A stretch of DNA of 64,000 nucleotides from Flaccisagitta enflata (GCA_965153355.1 OZ231126.1:98952001-99016000), one strand, 5' to 3'. Counted from the first letter of the stretch, positions 11,301-22,797 are shown. The notes: a model not told the origin generated them from the sequence alone. Numbers and translations are program-made.

Positions 11301-13580
11301 CACACATTTACAGAGAACTGGGCTGTGTGGCACACATTTGGAGAAAACTGGGCCTTGTGACACACATTTGGAGAAAACTTGGCTGTGTGACACTCAAAGG
11401 GTGAAAACTGGGTTGAGTGACACACAATGGAGAAAACTGAGCTGTGTGACACACATTTGGAGAAAAATAGGCAGTGACACACATTTAGAGAAAACTTAGC
11501 TGTGTGACACACATTTTGAGAAAACTGGGTTGTGTGACACACAATGGAGAAAACTAGGCAGCGTTACACACATTCAGAGAAAACAAGGCTGTATGACACA
11601 CATTTAGAGAAAATTAGGCTGTGTGAGACACATTTGGAGAAAACTGGGCTGTGTGACACACATTTGCAAAAAACTGGGTTGTGTGACACACAATGGAGAA
11701 AACTGGGCTGTGTGACACACATTTGGAGAAAACTGGGCTGTGTGACACACATTTGTAAAAAACTGGGTTGCGTGACACACAATGGAGAAAACTAGGTTGC
11801 GTGACACACATTTGGAGAAATTTGGACTGTGTGACACACATTCAGAGAAAACTGGGTTGTGTGACAAACAAAGGAGAAAACTGGGCTGTGTGACACACAT
11901 TTGGAGAAAACTGGACTGTGTGACACACATTCGGAGAAAACTGGGTTGTGTGACACATATTCAGATAAAATTGGGTTGTGTGACACACAATGGAGAAAAC
12001 TGGGCTGTGTGACATGCATTTGGAGAAAACTGGTCTGTGTGACATATATTGGAAGAAAACTGGGTTGTGTGACACACAATGGAGAAAACTGGGCTGTGTG
12101 ACACACATTTGGAGAAACCTGGACTGTGTGACACACATTCGGAGAAAACTGGGTTGTGTGACACACAATGGAGAAAGCTAGGCTGTATGACACACATTTG
12201 GAGAAAACTGGACTGTGTGACACACATTCGGAGAAAACTGGGATATGTGACACACAATGGAGAAAACTGGGCTGTGTGATACACATTTGGAGTAAACTGG
12301 ACTGTGTGACCGCATTCGGAGAAAACTGGGTTGTGTGACACACATGTGGAGAAAACTGGGTTGTGTGACACACAATGGAGATAACTGGGCTGTGTGACAC
12401 ACATTTGGAGAAAACTAGACTGTGTGACACATTTGGAAAACTGGACTGTGTGACACATTTGAAGAAAAACTGGTTGTGTGACACACAATGGAAAAAACTG
12501 GGCTGTGTGACACACATTTGGAGAAACCTGGACTGTGACACACATTCGGAGAAAACTGGGTTGTGTGACACACAATGAAGAAAACTTGGCTTAGTGACAC
12601 ACATTTGGAGAAAACTGGACTGTGTGACACACATTTGGAGAAAACTGGACTGTGTGACACACATTTGGAGAAAACTGGGTTGTGTGACACACATTTGGAG
12701 AAAACTGGGTTCTGTGACACACAATGGAGTGACTGGACTGTGTGACACACATTCGGAGAAAACTGGACTATGTGATACACATTCAGAGAAAACTGGGTTG
12801 TGTGACACACAATAGAGAAAACTGGGCTGAGTGACACATATTTGGAGAAAACTGGGCTGTGTGACACACATTCGGAGAAAACTGGACTGTGTGACACACA
12901 TTTGGAGGAAACTGGGTTGTGTGACACACAATGGAGAAAACTGGGCTGTGTGACACACATTTGGAAAAACTGGACTGTGTGACACACATTCGGAGAAAAC
13001 TGGGTTGTGTGACACACAATGGAAAAAACTGGGCTATGTGACACACATTCGGAGAAAACTGCACTGTGAGACACTTATTCGGAGAAAACTGGACTTTGTG
13101 ACACACATTCGGAGGAAACTGGGTTGTGTGACACACAGTGGAGAAGACTGGGCTGCGTGACACACATTTGGAGAAAACTGGGCTGTGTGACATACATTCG
13201 GAGAAAACTGGGTTGTATGACACAATATGGAGAAAATTAGGCTGTGTGACACACATACGGAGAAAACTAGGCTGTGTGACACGCAATGGAGAAAAATGGT
13301 CTATGTGACACACATTTGGAGAAAACTGGACTGTGTGACACATATTTGGAGACAACTGAACTGTGTGACACACATTTGGAGAAAACTGGGTTGTGTGACA
13401 CACAATGGAGAAAACTGGGCTATGTGACACATATTTGGAGAAAACTGGGCTGTGTGACACACATTCGGAGAAAACTGGGTTGCGTGACACTATGGAGAAA
13501 ACTAGGCTGTGTGACACACATTCGGAGAATACTGGGCTATGTGACACCCTATGGAGAAAACTGGGTTGTGTGACACACGG
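11301..13580. repeat. about 30-bp minisatellite with 89-bp higher-order unit
   Basis: Roughly 75-80 copies of a unit like AAACTGGGCTGTGTGACACA + CATTTGGAGA. Three monomer types differ at the CA(..)GGAGA segment: ATTTGG (30 bp), ATTCGG (30 bp) and AATGG (29 bp). They often follow one another in that order, giving an 89-bp higher-order repeat; equivalent points fall at 11901, 11990 and 12079. Because two monomers are multiples of three, long periodic open frames arise on both strands (for example 407 codons at 11792-13015 on the minus strand). Their composition and strand symmetry mark them as repeat artefacts. Confidence 0.9.
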
Positions 13581-13639
13581 ACGAACGGACGAACGGACGA
13601 ACGAACGAATGGAGAAACTCTGAATATCTAGTGTTCCAC

Positions 13640-13653
13640 TATCGTGGAACACA
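13640..13653 (-). repeat. right 14-bp inverted repeat around minisatellites
   Basis: TATCGTGGAACACA, the exact reverse complement of 10989-11002. Together they delimit a block of about 2.66 kb made mostly of minisatellite. Confidence 0.6.
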
Positions 13654-13805
13654 ATAAGTCTTGTGTGACTATTGTGATTCATATGTCGTCCTATTTCATC
13701 TTGTCCAAGTCATATAACCCGCGTCCATGTTTTGATTCCAACTGAGCTGGACTTTTTTACTTTATTTCGTTTGTTCCTTCTCCGCTTGTCTATGTTTAGA
13801 ACTCT

Positions 13806-14167
<362 letters not shown>

Positions 14168-14241
14168 AAAAGAGTAATTTGCCGAATTTTCGGAGGTCCA
14201 TGCCCCCTTTTTCATAGGCGTTCAACCTGAAACGCAGAAAT

Positions 14242-14464
<223 letters not shown>

Positions 14465-14584
14465 TTCTTTCAATTCTGAAATCGATGTTTTGCTCACCGT
14501 AGCATGCCGCCATAACAGTCAACGGTTACATTTGCATAGTGCAAACGTTTCCCCGATCTTTTTTGTTTCGAAAATGGTGAACCA

Positions 14585-14788
14585 GACAGATGCGCAGCAG
14601 ATGTACAGCAGATGAACAGCTGATGCACAGCTGATACACAACAGATACACAACAGACGCACAACAGATACAGAAGATCCCCAGCAGGTGCACACCAGATG
14701 CAAAGCAGATAAACAGCTGATGCACAGCTGATACACATCAGATGCACAGCAGATACACAACAGATGCGCAACAGATGCGCAACATGTG
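14585..14788. repeat. minisatellite, 11-bp unit
   Basis: Tandem degenerate copies of CACAGCAGATG (variants 'acagctgat', 'acacaacagat'), about 18 units. The cysteine-rich frames on the minus strand are products of the repeat and not a gene. Confidence 0.8.
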
Positions 14789-15033
14789 CTTGAGGCCATT
14801 TATCTCACTTGACTCGCGCACGCGGTTGATCCTAAACACCTTTTCTTTCCTCAACCACGATCACGGGTCATCGGATACCATCGTGCATCACTGAATCAAC
14901 GGGCAACGAAATTCTAGCCGAAATTCAGGAAAGACGCGAAAGATAGTGTCATTTCGATTGAACGACCTGATTCCTGAGATAATTACTGCGCATCGAACTA
15001 ATCGAATTTCTTCAGGGGAAAGAAAACTTAAAC

Positions 15034-15197
15034 AAGGCCGGATACACGGCAATCCAGTCGCGGACGGTTGGGCGGGAGCAGTAATGCGAAAATCGCTCGG
15101 AATTCAAAAATGTGACGGACGGACCGACCTACCGACCGACCGACCGACCGACCGACCGACACGGTAAGGTGTAGAGTCGCGTGTCCGCGACTAAAAA
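15034..15197 (+). mobile_element. full-length hairpin-ended dispersed element
   Basis: One of the most complete copies. Order: AACAAGGCCGGATACACGGC, then GTCGCGGACGGTTGGGCGGG and an AGCAGTAATGCGAAAA block, then 'gtgacggacggaccgacc' and a (CGAC)n tract, 'ggtgtagag', and the terminal palindrome 15175-15192 (stem AGTCGCG, loop TGTC, stem CGCGACT) followed by AAAAA. The start can also fold (GGCC with a second GGC/GGCC about 10 nt later). There is no coding capacity. Flanks are A-rich on both sides (aaagaaaa / aaaaagaaagaaa), a possible short target duplication. Confidence 0.75.
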
Positions 15198-15960
15198 GAA
15201 AGAAATTTTTAAAATCATTTTACGCAAGAGAAACGTGTTACAGGATTGGTGGACATGACAAGTATTATTAGATCTTCAAGAATCGTCCACCACATTGGTT
15301 GACGTAGTAAAAGTCGGTCTTGACATTAGGTAAGTTTTCTCTGAAGAAACTTTCTGCGCGCCATCCAACATTAGCCGTCGTTGAGACACACTACATCGGG
15401 AACAATTGCTCGTAAGTTCCCGAGATGGTCTGTCAACAATGAAAAAATTCGCCTAGACACTAAACTACGCATACCGTGTCCTGGACGGAATCGACTTAGT
15501 CTACCGATAAATAGAATGGTCAAATAGAACAAATTTTTCTCTGTTCTTGATGCTCGGGAACCTTTCAAACGTTACCTTAACTAGCTAAGGAGACCAATCG
15601 CTAATAGACCACAACGTACAACAGTACTATGGCTTCCGCCGAGCATTAATAATTGAAACAAAATCATGATTCATGAGTGATGTTTTATATCTGTATTTCT
15701 TTAAACATGATCAATTTGATAAGAGCATAAACATGAGAACCTGAAAACGACAGTAAAAAAGACGCTGACACGCACAATCGAAATAACTATATTACAGCAG
15801 GAGTTGAAACAGATTCCGGTAATTAACCCTGTTTGTCCACCAGTATGGTCCCGTGCGGTCTTGATTTGGCCCTCACTAAACACACTCTTAAATTTGCCTC
15901 GCCCTTCCTATAACGCATCCAAAACCAAAACGTGCTCACATGTAACGAAAAAATGCAGGC
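15198..15960. other. non-coding stretch
   Basis: Mixed-composition DNA. A 65-codon minus-strand frame at 15371-15568 has no domain I recognise. No repeats or RNA genes seen. Confidence 0.4.
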
Positions 15961-16048
15961 CTGTATGTGATTGAGTTTTCCCCTCCCCTGGAGGGGGGGG
16001 GGCGGGAGATCGAACGATTTGGAGATGGGGAAGGGAATCAAAGAGGGA

Positions 16049-16207
16049 AGAAGGCCAGATACATGGCCACCAGTTGCAGACGGGTGGGCAGGGGCGGAAA
16101 TGCGCGTTTTCCCACTTTTCAGCTCGAGCGTGACGGACCGACGGACCAACCAACCAACCAACGGACGGACAAAGCCTTTTATAGAGTTGCGTGTCCGCAA
16201 CTAAAAA
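16049..16207 (+). mobile_element. full-length hairpin-ended dispersed element
   Basis: Starts 'aaggccagatacatggcc' (an exact GGCC...GGCC fold), continues 'gacgggtgggcaggggc' and 'aaatgcgcgttttcccac', then 'gtgacggaccgacggaccaacc', 'aaagccttttatag', and the terminal palindrome 16185-16202 (stem AGTTGCG, loop TGTC, stem CGCAACT) followed by AAAAAA. Compared with 15175-15192 the stem differs at position 4 with the matching change on the other arm. Confidence 0.75.
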
Positions 16208-16269
16208 AGAGAAAGAAAATTCGGGGAAAATATAATTTTTGGCAGTACCAAATCATAAAAAATTGATTA

Positions 16270-16430
16270 GTAAAACACTACTAAACACTCCTTCAACCTT
16301 AAATACACTGTTTCATGGTCTTATGGGGCAGAAAATCATTGATTTTTAAATGCGCCACGACTCATTGCCGGGAAGAAATTTAAAGACGGGGTGGGGGAGG
16401 GGGATCAAGGGCGACTCGATTATAGACACT
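16270..16430 (+). repeat. diverged third copy of the left edge of the segmental duplication
   Basis: 'cactgtttcatggtcttatggggcagaaaatcattgat' and the following 'cgggaagaaatttaaagacggggtggggg' align with 25349-25450 and 39020-39121 (gctgtttcattgccttatagg..., cggggaagaaaatgaaaggc). Divergence is much greater than between those two. Confidence 0.5.
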
Positions 16431-16649
16431 CCTTCAATAACATTGATTGCATTAAATGGTTGTTTCAACAAAAAGCCATTATATCTTTGGCACATATCCA
16501 AAACCGCAACTGTATCCTAAACCCAACACCTAACTATTACGCCACCCCTTACCCTACTTGAATTTCCCCGGTAACCCAGCGCGCGAATGTAACATTAGGC
16601 CAAAACAAAATTCACATTAGTCTTCAACAAGCGACCCGGGCTCACAGTT

Positions 16650-16835
16650 ACGTCCCGGACACATGGACAGCGGCGTCCAACCCCTATCCTCACCTCACCC
16701 ACCCCTTCTTAGGACAATCACATCAACAATTCATAAATGCGCGTTTTCGCGATTTCAACTCAAGCGTGACAGACAAATAGATCGACGGACGGACAAAGTC
16801 TCTTTTAGTGTTGTGAGTCCGCAAGTAACAATCGA
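16650..16835 (+). mobile_element. degenerate hairpin-ended element (long subfamily)
   Basis: The 'ggcgtccaacccctatcctc' block matches copies at 29120-29145 and 38540-38565. It is followed by 'aaatgcgcgttttcgcgatttcaactc', 'gtgacagac', 'gacggacggacaaag' and a decayed terminal palindrome (gttgtgagtccgcaag). Confidence 0.5.
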
Positions 16836-16987
16836 AAAACGATATTACACGGTACATCAAAGTCATATCCAATGTGTCTTTGACGCTGCGAACGACGTAG
16901 ACGAGAGTTGCCCAATGTAGCGCATGTGCCAAAGAAAGCCGCTAAATAACTTCTTATGTGCCAACCTGTACCTGTGTGTTTTTGCTA

Positions 16988-17600
16988 TAGTACCTTCCTA
17001 GCACACCCGGCTAAAACTGGAAGATTAATTTTTGTAATTTTATTCTTATTTTCTTATCTTTGTTTTTTTTTTATATAACTTAATTCCTTGAACATAATTG
17101 GGTGTTAAAAAAAATAACTCCTGAAACCAAAGTCTATGAATACATCATTTTGAAGTGTTCTAACTCAGATTTGGCAGAAGTGTTCTAACTCAGATTTGGC
17201 AGAAAATATTACTTATCCTAGACAACATGAACAGCTCAATCAGATAATTTTTACAGGTTCTACAGCTTTTATAGGTTTTTAAGGACAATTCTCTTAAAAT
17301 AACTTAAGACAATTGTCTTTAAAAACTTTAGATGGCCATAAAATCTAAAATAATTATCTGATTGAACTGTTCTTATTGTCTAGGATAGGTAAAATTTTCT
17401 GCTGAATCCAATGGTTAAAACACTCCAAATTGATGACTTCATGCGCTTTGATTTCACATGTTTTTTTTTACAGCAAGATATGTTCAAGGAATTAGGTATC
17501 TTTTAATTAAGTTGGATACAAAAAATGAAGTTTTGGAAATAAGATTAAAATAACAAAAATTTATCCTCCAGTTTTAGCCGTGTTTGCTCGGAAGGTACTG
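16988..17600. mobile_element. TA-flanked foldback MITE, copy 1
   Basis: Terminal inverted repeats: left TAGTACCTTCCTAGCACACC..., right (reverse complement) CAGTACCTTCCGAGCAAACA..., both followed by the CGGCTAAAACTGGA block. Each is flanked by TA. Arms extend inward as inverted repeats (for example 'cctagacaacatgaacagctcaatcagataatt' faces 'aattatctgattgaactgttcttattgtctagg'). It is 613 bp with no coding frame. A relative lies at 37000-37579. Fits a non-autonomous TA-targeting (Tc1/mariner-like) family. Confidence 0.8.
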
Positions 17601-17863
17601 TATGCGTGTGGGTCAGTGTGTTCTGGTCTGCATGTCTGTCGGTTTAGGTAATATTTCTTTTTACACACCGTTCTCAAAGTTTGAAAATCCACACAACATA
17701 AATTCGCTGTTGTCCTCACACGCCGCGACCATCAACGTGGATCCTGATGTCATATATGTGTGTGTGATTACTTTTGAGTCTGAGTGATAATTCCTCCGTG
17801 TGCGTGCGCGTGTGCAAATATTCTGACGCTTTGTGAATAGTGTGAATTAATGTACATAGCGCT

Positions 17864-17878
17864 CTGTGTGTGTGTGTG

Positions 17879-17966
<88 letters not shown>
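17864..17966. repeat. (GT)n / (TCTG)n / (CT)n compound microsatellite
   Basis: TG dinucleotides, then TCTG tetranucleotides, then CT dinucleotides in direct succession, with short CT blocks repeated to 17990. Confidence 0.9.
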
Positions 17967-17968
<2 letters not shown>

Positions 17969-18319
17969 GGAGACACTCTCTCTCTCTCACGGAGACACGG
18001 CGACAGTTGCTAATCCACGGAACCAGCGAAATCTCCATTGCCTCAATGGAAAAGCCAGCACCTTTGCGTGTTTGGTCAAATGCGCGGTACTCCTTTCTGT
18101 TAGATTTAGTAGCGATACATTATATCTGATACATTAAATCTGTTACGGTAATGTCAAATTGTTTCCAACTTATTGTTAGACTAGAAAGTCGCTTATGGAT
18201 AGTAAGGAGCCTACTTGACTTTTTGGGATGGAAATTTCCCCGGGTCTGCCCGTCTGGTTGCTGTCAGTGAGGGAGTCGATAGGTTCCGAGCATTCCTCCA
18301 TGTTGCTCATCATCATAAG

Positions 18320-18470
18320 TATCATCGCCGTTGTCTTCATCGCCGTTGTTTTCATCACCGTCGCATTTATCACCGTTGTATTCATTACTGTCGTCTTCAT
18401 CACCGTCATGCTAGTTGTTGTTTTCATCATCGTCGTTTTTTTCATTGTCGTCGTAGATATCATCTCGTCA
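18320..18470. repeat. minisatellite, about 15-bp TTCATCACCGTCGTC unit
   Basis: Degenerate copies of a 15-bp unit (ttcatcaccgtcgtc / ttcatcgccgttgtc). Long frames on both strands, rich in Ile/Val on one side and Met/Thr on the other, are repeat artefacts. Confidence 0.75.
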
Positions 18471-18499
18471 CTCTTGTCAGCTCATGGCAACAGCGGAGG

Positions 18500-19850
18500 G
18501 TAGCAAATAAGCGGGGCATCGGGTCCCAATGTCAGACTCAAAATGACTAACTTTAATGATATTATCATGAATAGACACATGCATTTTTCTTCAGTTTTAA
18601 CAAGGCCAGAAACGTGCGGATCGGTAGGGGCAGTGATAGAGCATGGGTTTTTTGGGGGAAGTAGTGATTTAAAGAATCCCATAAGCGCCGACCGCCGGAC
18701 GAATGGACAGATATAGCGTCATACAGCATGTGGCTAAAAAGTTGATTTTAGCTTGAGCGTCCGACCGCGGAGATATTAAAATACACGTCCCGATGCCCCT
18801 TTTTAACTCGAGCAACTAAATTGCAGAGTTCTGGCGATCTAGCGCGTACTAATAGGCATACAGGAGGCCAAATTCCGTTGAAATGATAGTCATATTTTGC
18901 GAACAGATCAACTTTTTTTTTGGTCCCCTGCTGCGAAAGTCAAATCTAATTCACTACTCATCTCCGAATTTCTGGTGCTAGATTAAACTCAGTAAATTTG
19001 CGCCATCAGGCTGCGAAACTTTTTCTCGTGTCCAGTTAAAAAAAAAATTCCGAGAGAGAAGAAAAAATGCCGCTGGGGCCGAGATAGTTACTGTACTGAC
19101 TAGATTCTCGCTCAGATTCTACTGCCGGCTTGATTTGCCTGATGAATCTTTCAGTATGAACTTTAAAAAGTGAACAATATTAAAAAAAAAATTTGAAAAC
19201 ATCGTCAGACTCGCAAGAAAAAGCTTTATTTGAAATAGGACGATATGTTTTAGTCATAAAAAAATCACTGCAACAGTAAACCAAAGTATAAGGAGCATTT
19301 TAATCAAAACAGAGTTTTTACCTTAAAAAAATCACTATACTCACGCAAGAGCCATGTCTTTAGTTTTGAAATTTTTAAAAATCTGTCATCAGAAATGAAA
19401 TAAGAAATATCCGATGATTCATTGAGCAAAATTTGGGTTTTATTCGATGTGGAAAAAACATTATAAAAAATAAATGAAATATTAAAAGAACTATTAGGCC
19501 ACCTTCGACTATTAGAAAATTGCTTAAAATGGGCATACATGTACCCATGATATATCTTCACATAATTCCAAAAGCCCAGCCCACTCCTAGCTGTCGCATA
19601 GCGTCGCAAACCCGTTAAGTAGGATGCTACCAGTCAAAAAGTCAGTAGATGCACAAAGTAAATTCCATGTTTAAGTTTAGTCAGCCGCTCTTACTGTCAA
19701 TCCTAAAATGGATTCTGTTGATTCTGTTTTGTCTATCTGCTTGTCTATCTTTTGTCTATCTTTTTGTCTATTTGTCTGTCAGGCGTGCATGGAGTAACAA
19801 GTAGTTGCATAAGAAGTTGAATTCGTTTCCACAGACTTTCAAGATCATGA
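18500..19850. other. non-coding stretch
   Basis: AT-rich, with a possible eroded hairpin-family fragment at 18685-18740 (gcgccgaccgccggacgaatgg...ggctaaaaag). A 101-codon minus-strand frame at 19304-19609 has no recognised domain. Confidence 0.4.
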
Positions 19851-19857
19851 TTTTATC

Positions 19858-20106
19858 TTCTTCTTTTTTATCGGCATCTTCTTCTTCTTTTTCATCGACT
19901 TCTTCTTCTTCTTTTTTTCATCGTCACCTTCTTCTTCTTCATTGTCATCTTTTTCTTCTTTTTCATCATCTTCTCTTTCATCATCATCTTCTTCTTCTCT
20001 TTCATCGTCATCTTCTTCTTCTCTTTCATCGTCATCTTCTTCTTCTCTTTCATCACATTCTTTTGCTTCTTCTCCTTCTTCTCTTTCATCGTTATCTTCT
20101 TCTTCT

Positions 20107-20153
<47 letters not shown>

Positions 20154-20182
20154 TTCTTCTTCTTCTTCTTCTTCTTCTATCA
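19858..20182. repeat. (TTC/TCT)n tract
   Basis: About 320 bp of pyrimidine-rich TCT/TTC trinucleotides with regular 'tttcatcg' interruptions every 27-30 bp in the left half and nearly pure TTC on the right. The resulting poly-Ser/Leu and poly-Glu frames are artefacts. Confidence 0.9.
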
Positions 20183-20546
20183 TTCTTTGTCGGAATTTAC
20201 CCTGTAATGAAACATCAAAGACTACGCGGAAGTTTCAAAGAGAGAAACAGATTCCATCAAGTTACCACTGACGGAAAAAATGGCGGCAAAATAATCAAGG
20301 GTAGTACTGATGAAAACAAGTGCGATTTTAAATTTCGGTTTTGCCAAAAAGGCACAGTTTTCGAGTTTTCCGCGCAATTTTTCACGAGGAATTCAAAAAT
20401 CGTGGTCTCAAGACCCTGGGACAACGTCATGGGGATCTAATGAGAAAACTTACATTAGGTCGGTCTTGAACTATGAAAGATTTTATATAAAAAAAAAAGA
20501 AAATTGCTAGACTGAAAAATTCTACTGAGCTTGTTTGAAAAATGAT

Positions 20547-20985
20547 CAAAGAAAAAACAAGGCCAGATACACGGGCCAAGACGGTGCGCCGAGCGTTATT
20601 AATTCATTGCTATCCCAAGCTCCATCAGACCTATCCCTAGCTATATCAGACCATTCCTAGCTCTATCAGACCTATCCCGCCGGGCGTTATTAATCCATAG
20701 CTATACCTAGCTCCATCAGACCTATCCCTAGCTCCATCAGACCATTCCTAGCTCTATCAGACCTATCCCGAGCTCTATCAGGCCTATCCCGAGCTCTATC
20801 AGACGTTTGCCTAGCTCTATCTGAGCTATCCCGAGCTCTATCAGACCTATCACCAGCTCTATCAGACCTATCTCCAGCTCTATCAGACCTATCCCAGCTC
20901 TATCAGACCTATCCCAAGACCTATCCGACCTATCACCAGACCTATCCAACCTATCCCCAGCTCCAGGGGCGTAGGAGAGTCTCAT
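20547..20985. repeat. 20-bp minisatellite with hairpin-family leader
   Basis: Begins 'aacaaggccagatacacggg' + 'ccaagacggtgcgccgagcgttattaatt', then many copies of a unit near AGCTCTATCAGACCTATCCC. The same leader and unit occur at 36244-36410 and, inverted, at 53590-53872. The leader's first 20 bp match the 5' end of the hairpin-ended element family. Confidence 0.85.
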
Positions 20986-21318
20986 TTGTTACTACTGCCA
21001 CCACAAAATTGTGTCCCGACAAATTTAGTGTCCTAACAGAAACTTTACTAATGGTTTTTGCTCTAAAATGAATAAAAAAGTGATTCCTTCTATACTCTGA
21101 TAATAAACAACTTTATTTTGATCAGTAAACAAATTGTTTTTGATCAATCAACATTTCATGATAGTTGACCTAGTCTTGTGAGTCACAAGATTCACTTTTG
21201 CATCACTTTATCTTAAAAAATCATCAATTGTAGCAATCATTTCATCCTTTTCTTGTTTTTTTTCTCCATTTCTCCTTCTTTTTTTATCAGCTTTCTTCAA
21301 TCTTTTTTCTTTTTTCAA
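20986..21318. repeat. dispersed repeat fragment, AT-rich
   Basis: 'gacaaatttagtgtcctaac' and 'ctaatggtttttgctc' at 21018-21068 match 51940-51985 directly. The 'caggggcgtaggag' block near 20965 is found inverted at 23144-23158. Otherwise uninformative. Confidence 0.45.
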
Positions 21319-21395
21319 CTTTTAGTTGCATGGTATGCAACTCCATGAGCCACTTTTTGGTCCGTCGGTCTGTTGGTCTGTTCATCCGTCACAAA
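21319..21395 (-). mobile_element. hairpin-ended dispersed element, terminal part
   Basis: Minus orientation. Perfect terminal palindrome at 21324-21342: AGTTGCAT, loop GGT, ATGCAACT, an 8-bp stem. Next to it on plus are 'ccatgagccactttttggtccgtcggtctg' and 'catccgtcac', the GACGGACC tract read in reverse. Confidence 0.65.
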
Positions 21396-21418
21396 TCACT
21401 TCATAAGTATTTTTTCGC

Positions 21419-21588
21419 TTTTTAGTTGCGGACTAGCGACTTTATAAGAGGCTTTGTCTGTCCGTCGGTTAGTCGGTCAGTTGGTTGGTTGGTCCGTGGT
21501 GATCGAGTTGGAAAGTGTGAAAACACGCATTTCCGCCCCTGCCCACCCGTCCGCGACTGGTATTGGCCGTGTATCCGGCCTTGTTTAC
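21419..21588 (-). mobile_element. full-length hairpin-ended dispersed element, minus orientation
   Basis: On plus: TTTTTAG, palindrome 21424-21441 (AGTTGC GGACTA GCGACT; one position pairs only as G.T), 'ttataagaggctttg', the (GGTC)n tract, 'gtgatcgagttggaaagtgtg', 'cgcatttccgcccctgcccacccgtc', and 'ggccgtgtatccggccttgtt' as the far end. All landmarks of the family are present in reverse order. Confidence 0.75.
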
Positions 21589-21847
21589 ACTTTTGAACAT
21601 TAGAGAATACACTGGGAGGTAGAAAAACTGATTAAAGGTTCATTTTGAAAATTCCAGTCTGTCAGCCTGTCTGTCTGTCTGACCTATTGTGAAATGCAGA
21701 CACACGTGACTTAGGTCTAATGATCGTTCTAACTTACGCGAGTTAAGTGATATCAGAGTGTTGGTTTCAGCTTTTACGGCAATGATAAAGCAGTTCCCTC
21801 CCACGGTCATTCTGTGTGTCTGTGTGTCAGTCTTTCTGTTTCGACTT

Positions 21848-21850
21848 AAG

Positions 21851-21908
<58 letters not shown>
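21848..21908. repeat. (CT)n microsatellite
   Basis: About 60 bp of CT with a TTT interruption. Confidence 0.9.
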
Positions 21909-21910
<2 letters not shown>

Positions 21911-22039
21911 GGGAAGCTCCTGTTGGTGAAAATTTTCCCATGGCCCAGTGGTGAAAAACTATTTTGTCCTCACGAAAATATCACGATGGCCTCTGAATTG
22001 ATGAGCGCCTAATGGTGAAAAAGCATGCACTCAATTTCA

Positions 22040-22162
22040 AACAAAGGAAAGAGAGGAAGGAATGAGAGGATAGAAGAAAGAGGAGGAAAGAGAACAGAGA
22101 GAATGAAAGATAGAGAAAAAGAGAGAGATAGACAGACAGACAGACAAACAGACAGAGAGAAG

Positions 22163-22261
<99 letters not shown>

Positions 22262-22262
22262 C
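22040..22262. repeat. purine-rich AG tract with (GACA)n and (GA)n
   Basis: 'gaaagagaggaaggaatgagagg' grading into GACA repeats at 22130-22160 and about 95 bp of GA. A strand-asymmetric purine run. Confidence 0.85.
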
Positions 22263-22707
22263 CCAGAGACAGACAGACACATTCAGTAATGAAGCACATG
22301 TATTTCTTCAGGTATTTACTCTGCCAGAGTACAATAGATCTCAGTTGTTTGCCCGGGTGAATTGTGAATAAACAAAAAATCCTATGTAAAGATTTTATGG
22401 CAAAATGAATATGAAAAAAAAATTATATCTAAAAAACAAGAAGAAAATCCACTTTTGTTTTTGAAAGGTAAAAAAACTGCAGAGCAAATAGGAGGTAGTT
22501 GGGTTCAGATTGTTCATCAAAACAATGAGTAGCAATATCAGGGTTTGACTTCAAAATGAGATTGAGGCCAAACTGCTTGACACCCAATACTAAAATTTAG
22601 CATGAATCAATGTTTTTGTCAGAGTTTGATTTCATGAATTTATTTTTTAGTTAAGTCTTATTTTTTGTTTCCTTTGAAATAAAAATCACACTGAAACACT
22701 TTTGCTC

Positions 22708-22733
22708 TTTACTCTCTCTCTTTTCTTTTTTCT

Positions 22734-22797
<64 letters not shown>

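Noticed and set aside
11792-13015. 407-codon open frame on the minus strand (CVTQPSFL repeats)
   Set aside because: It follows a 30-bp minisatellite whose period is a multiple of three. Open frames exist on both strands and in several registers, and 29-bp monomers shift the frame. No start context or domain.
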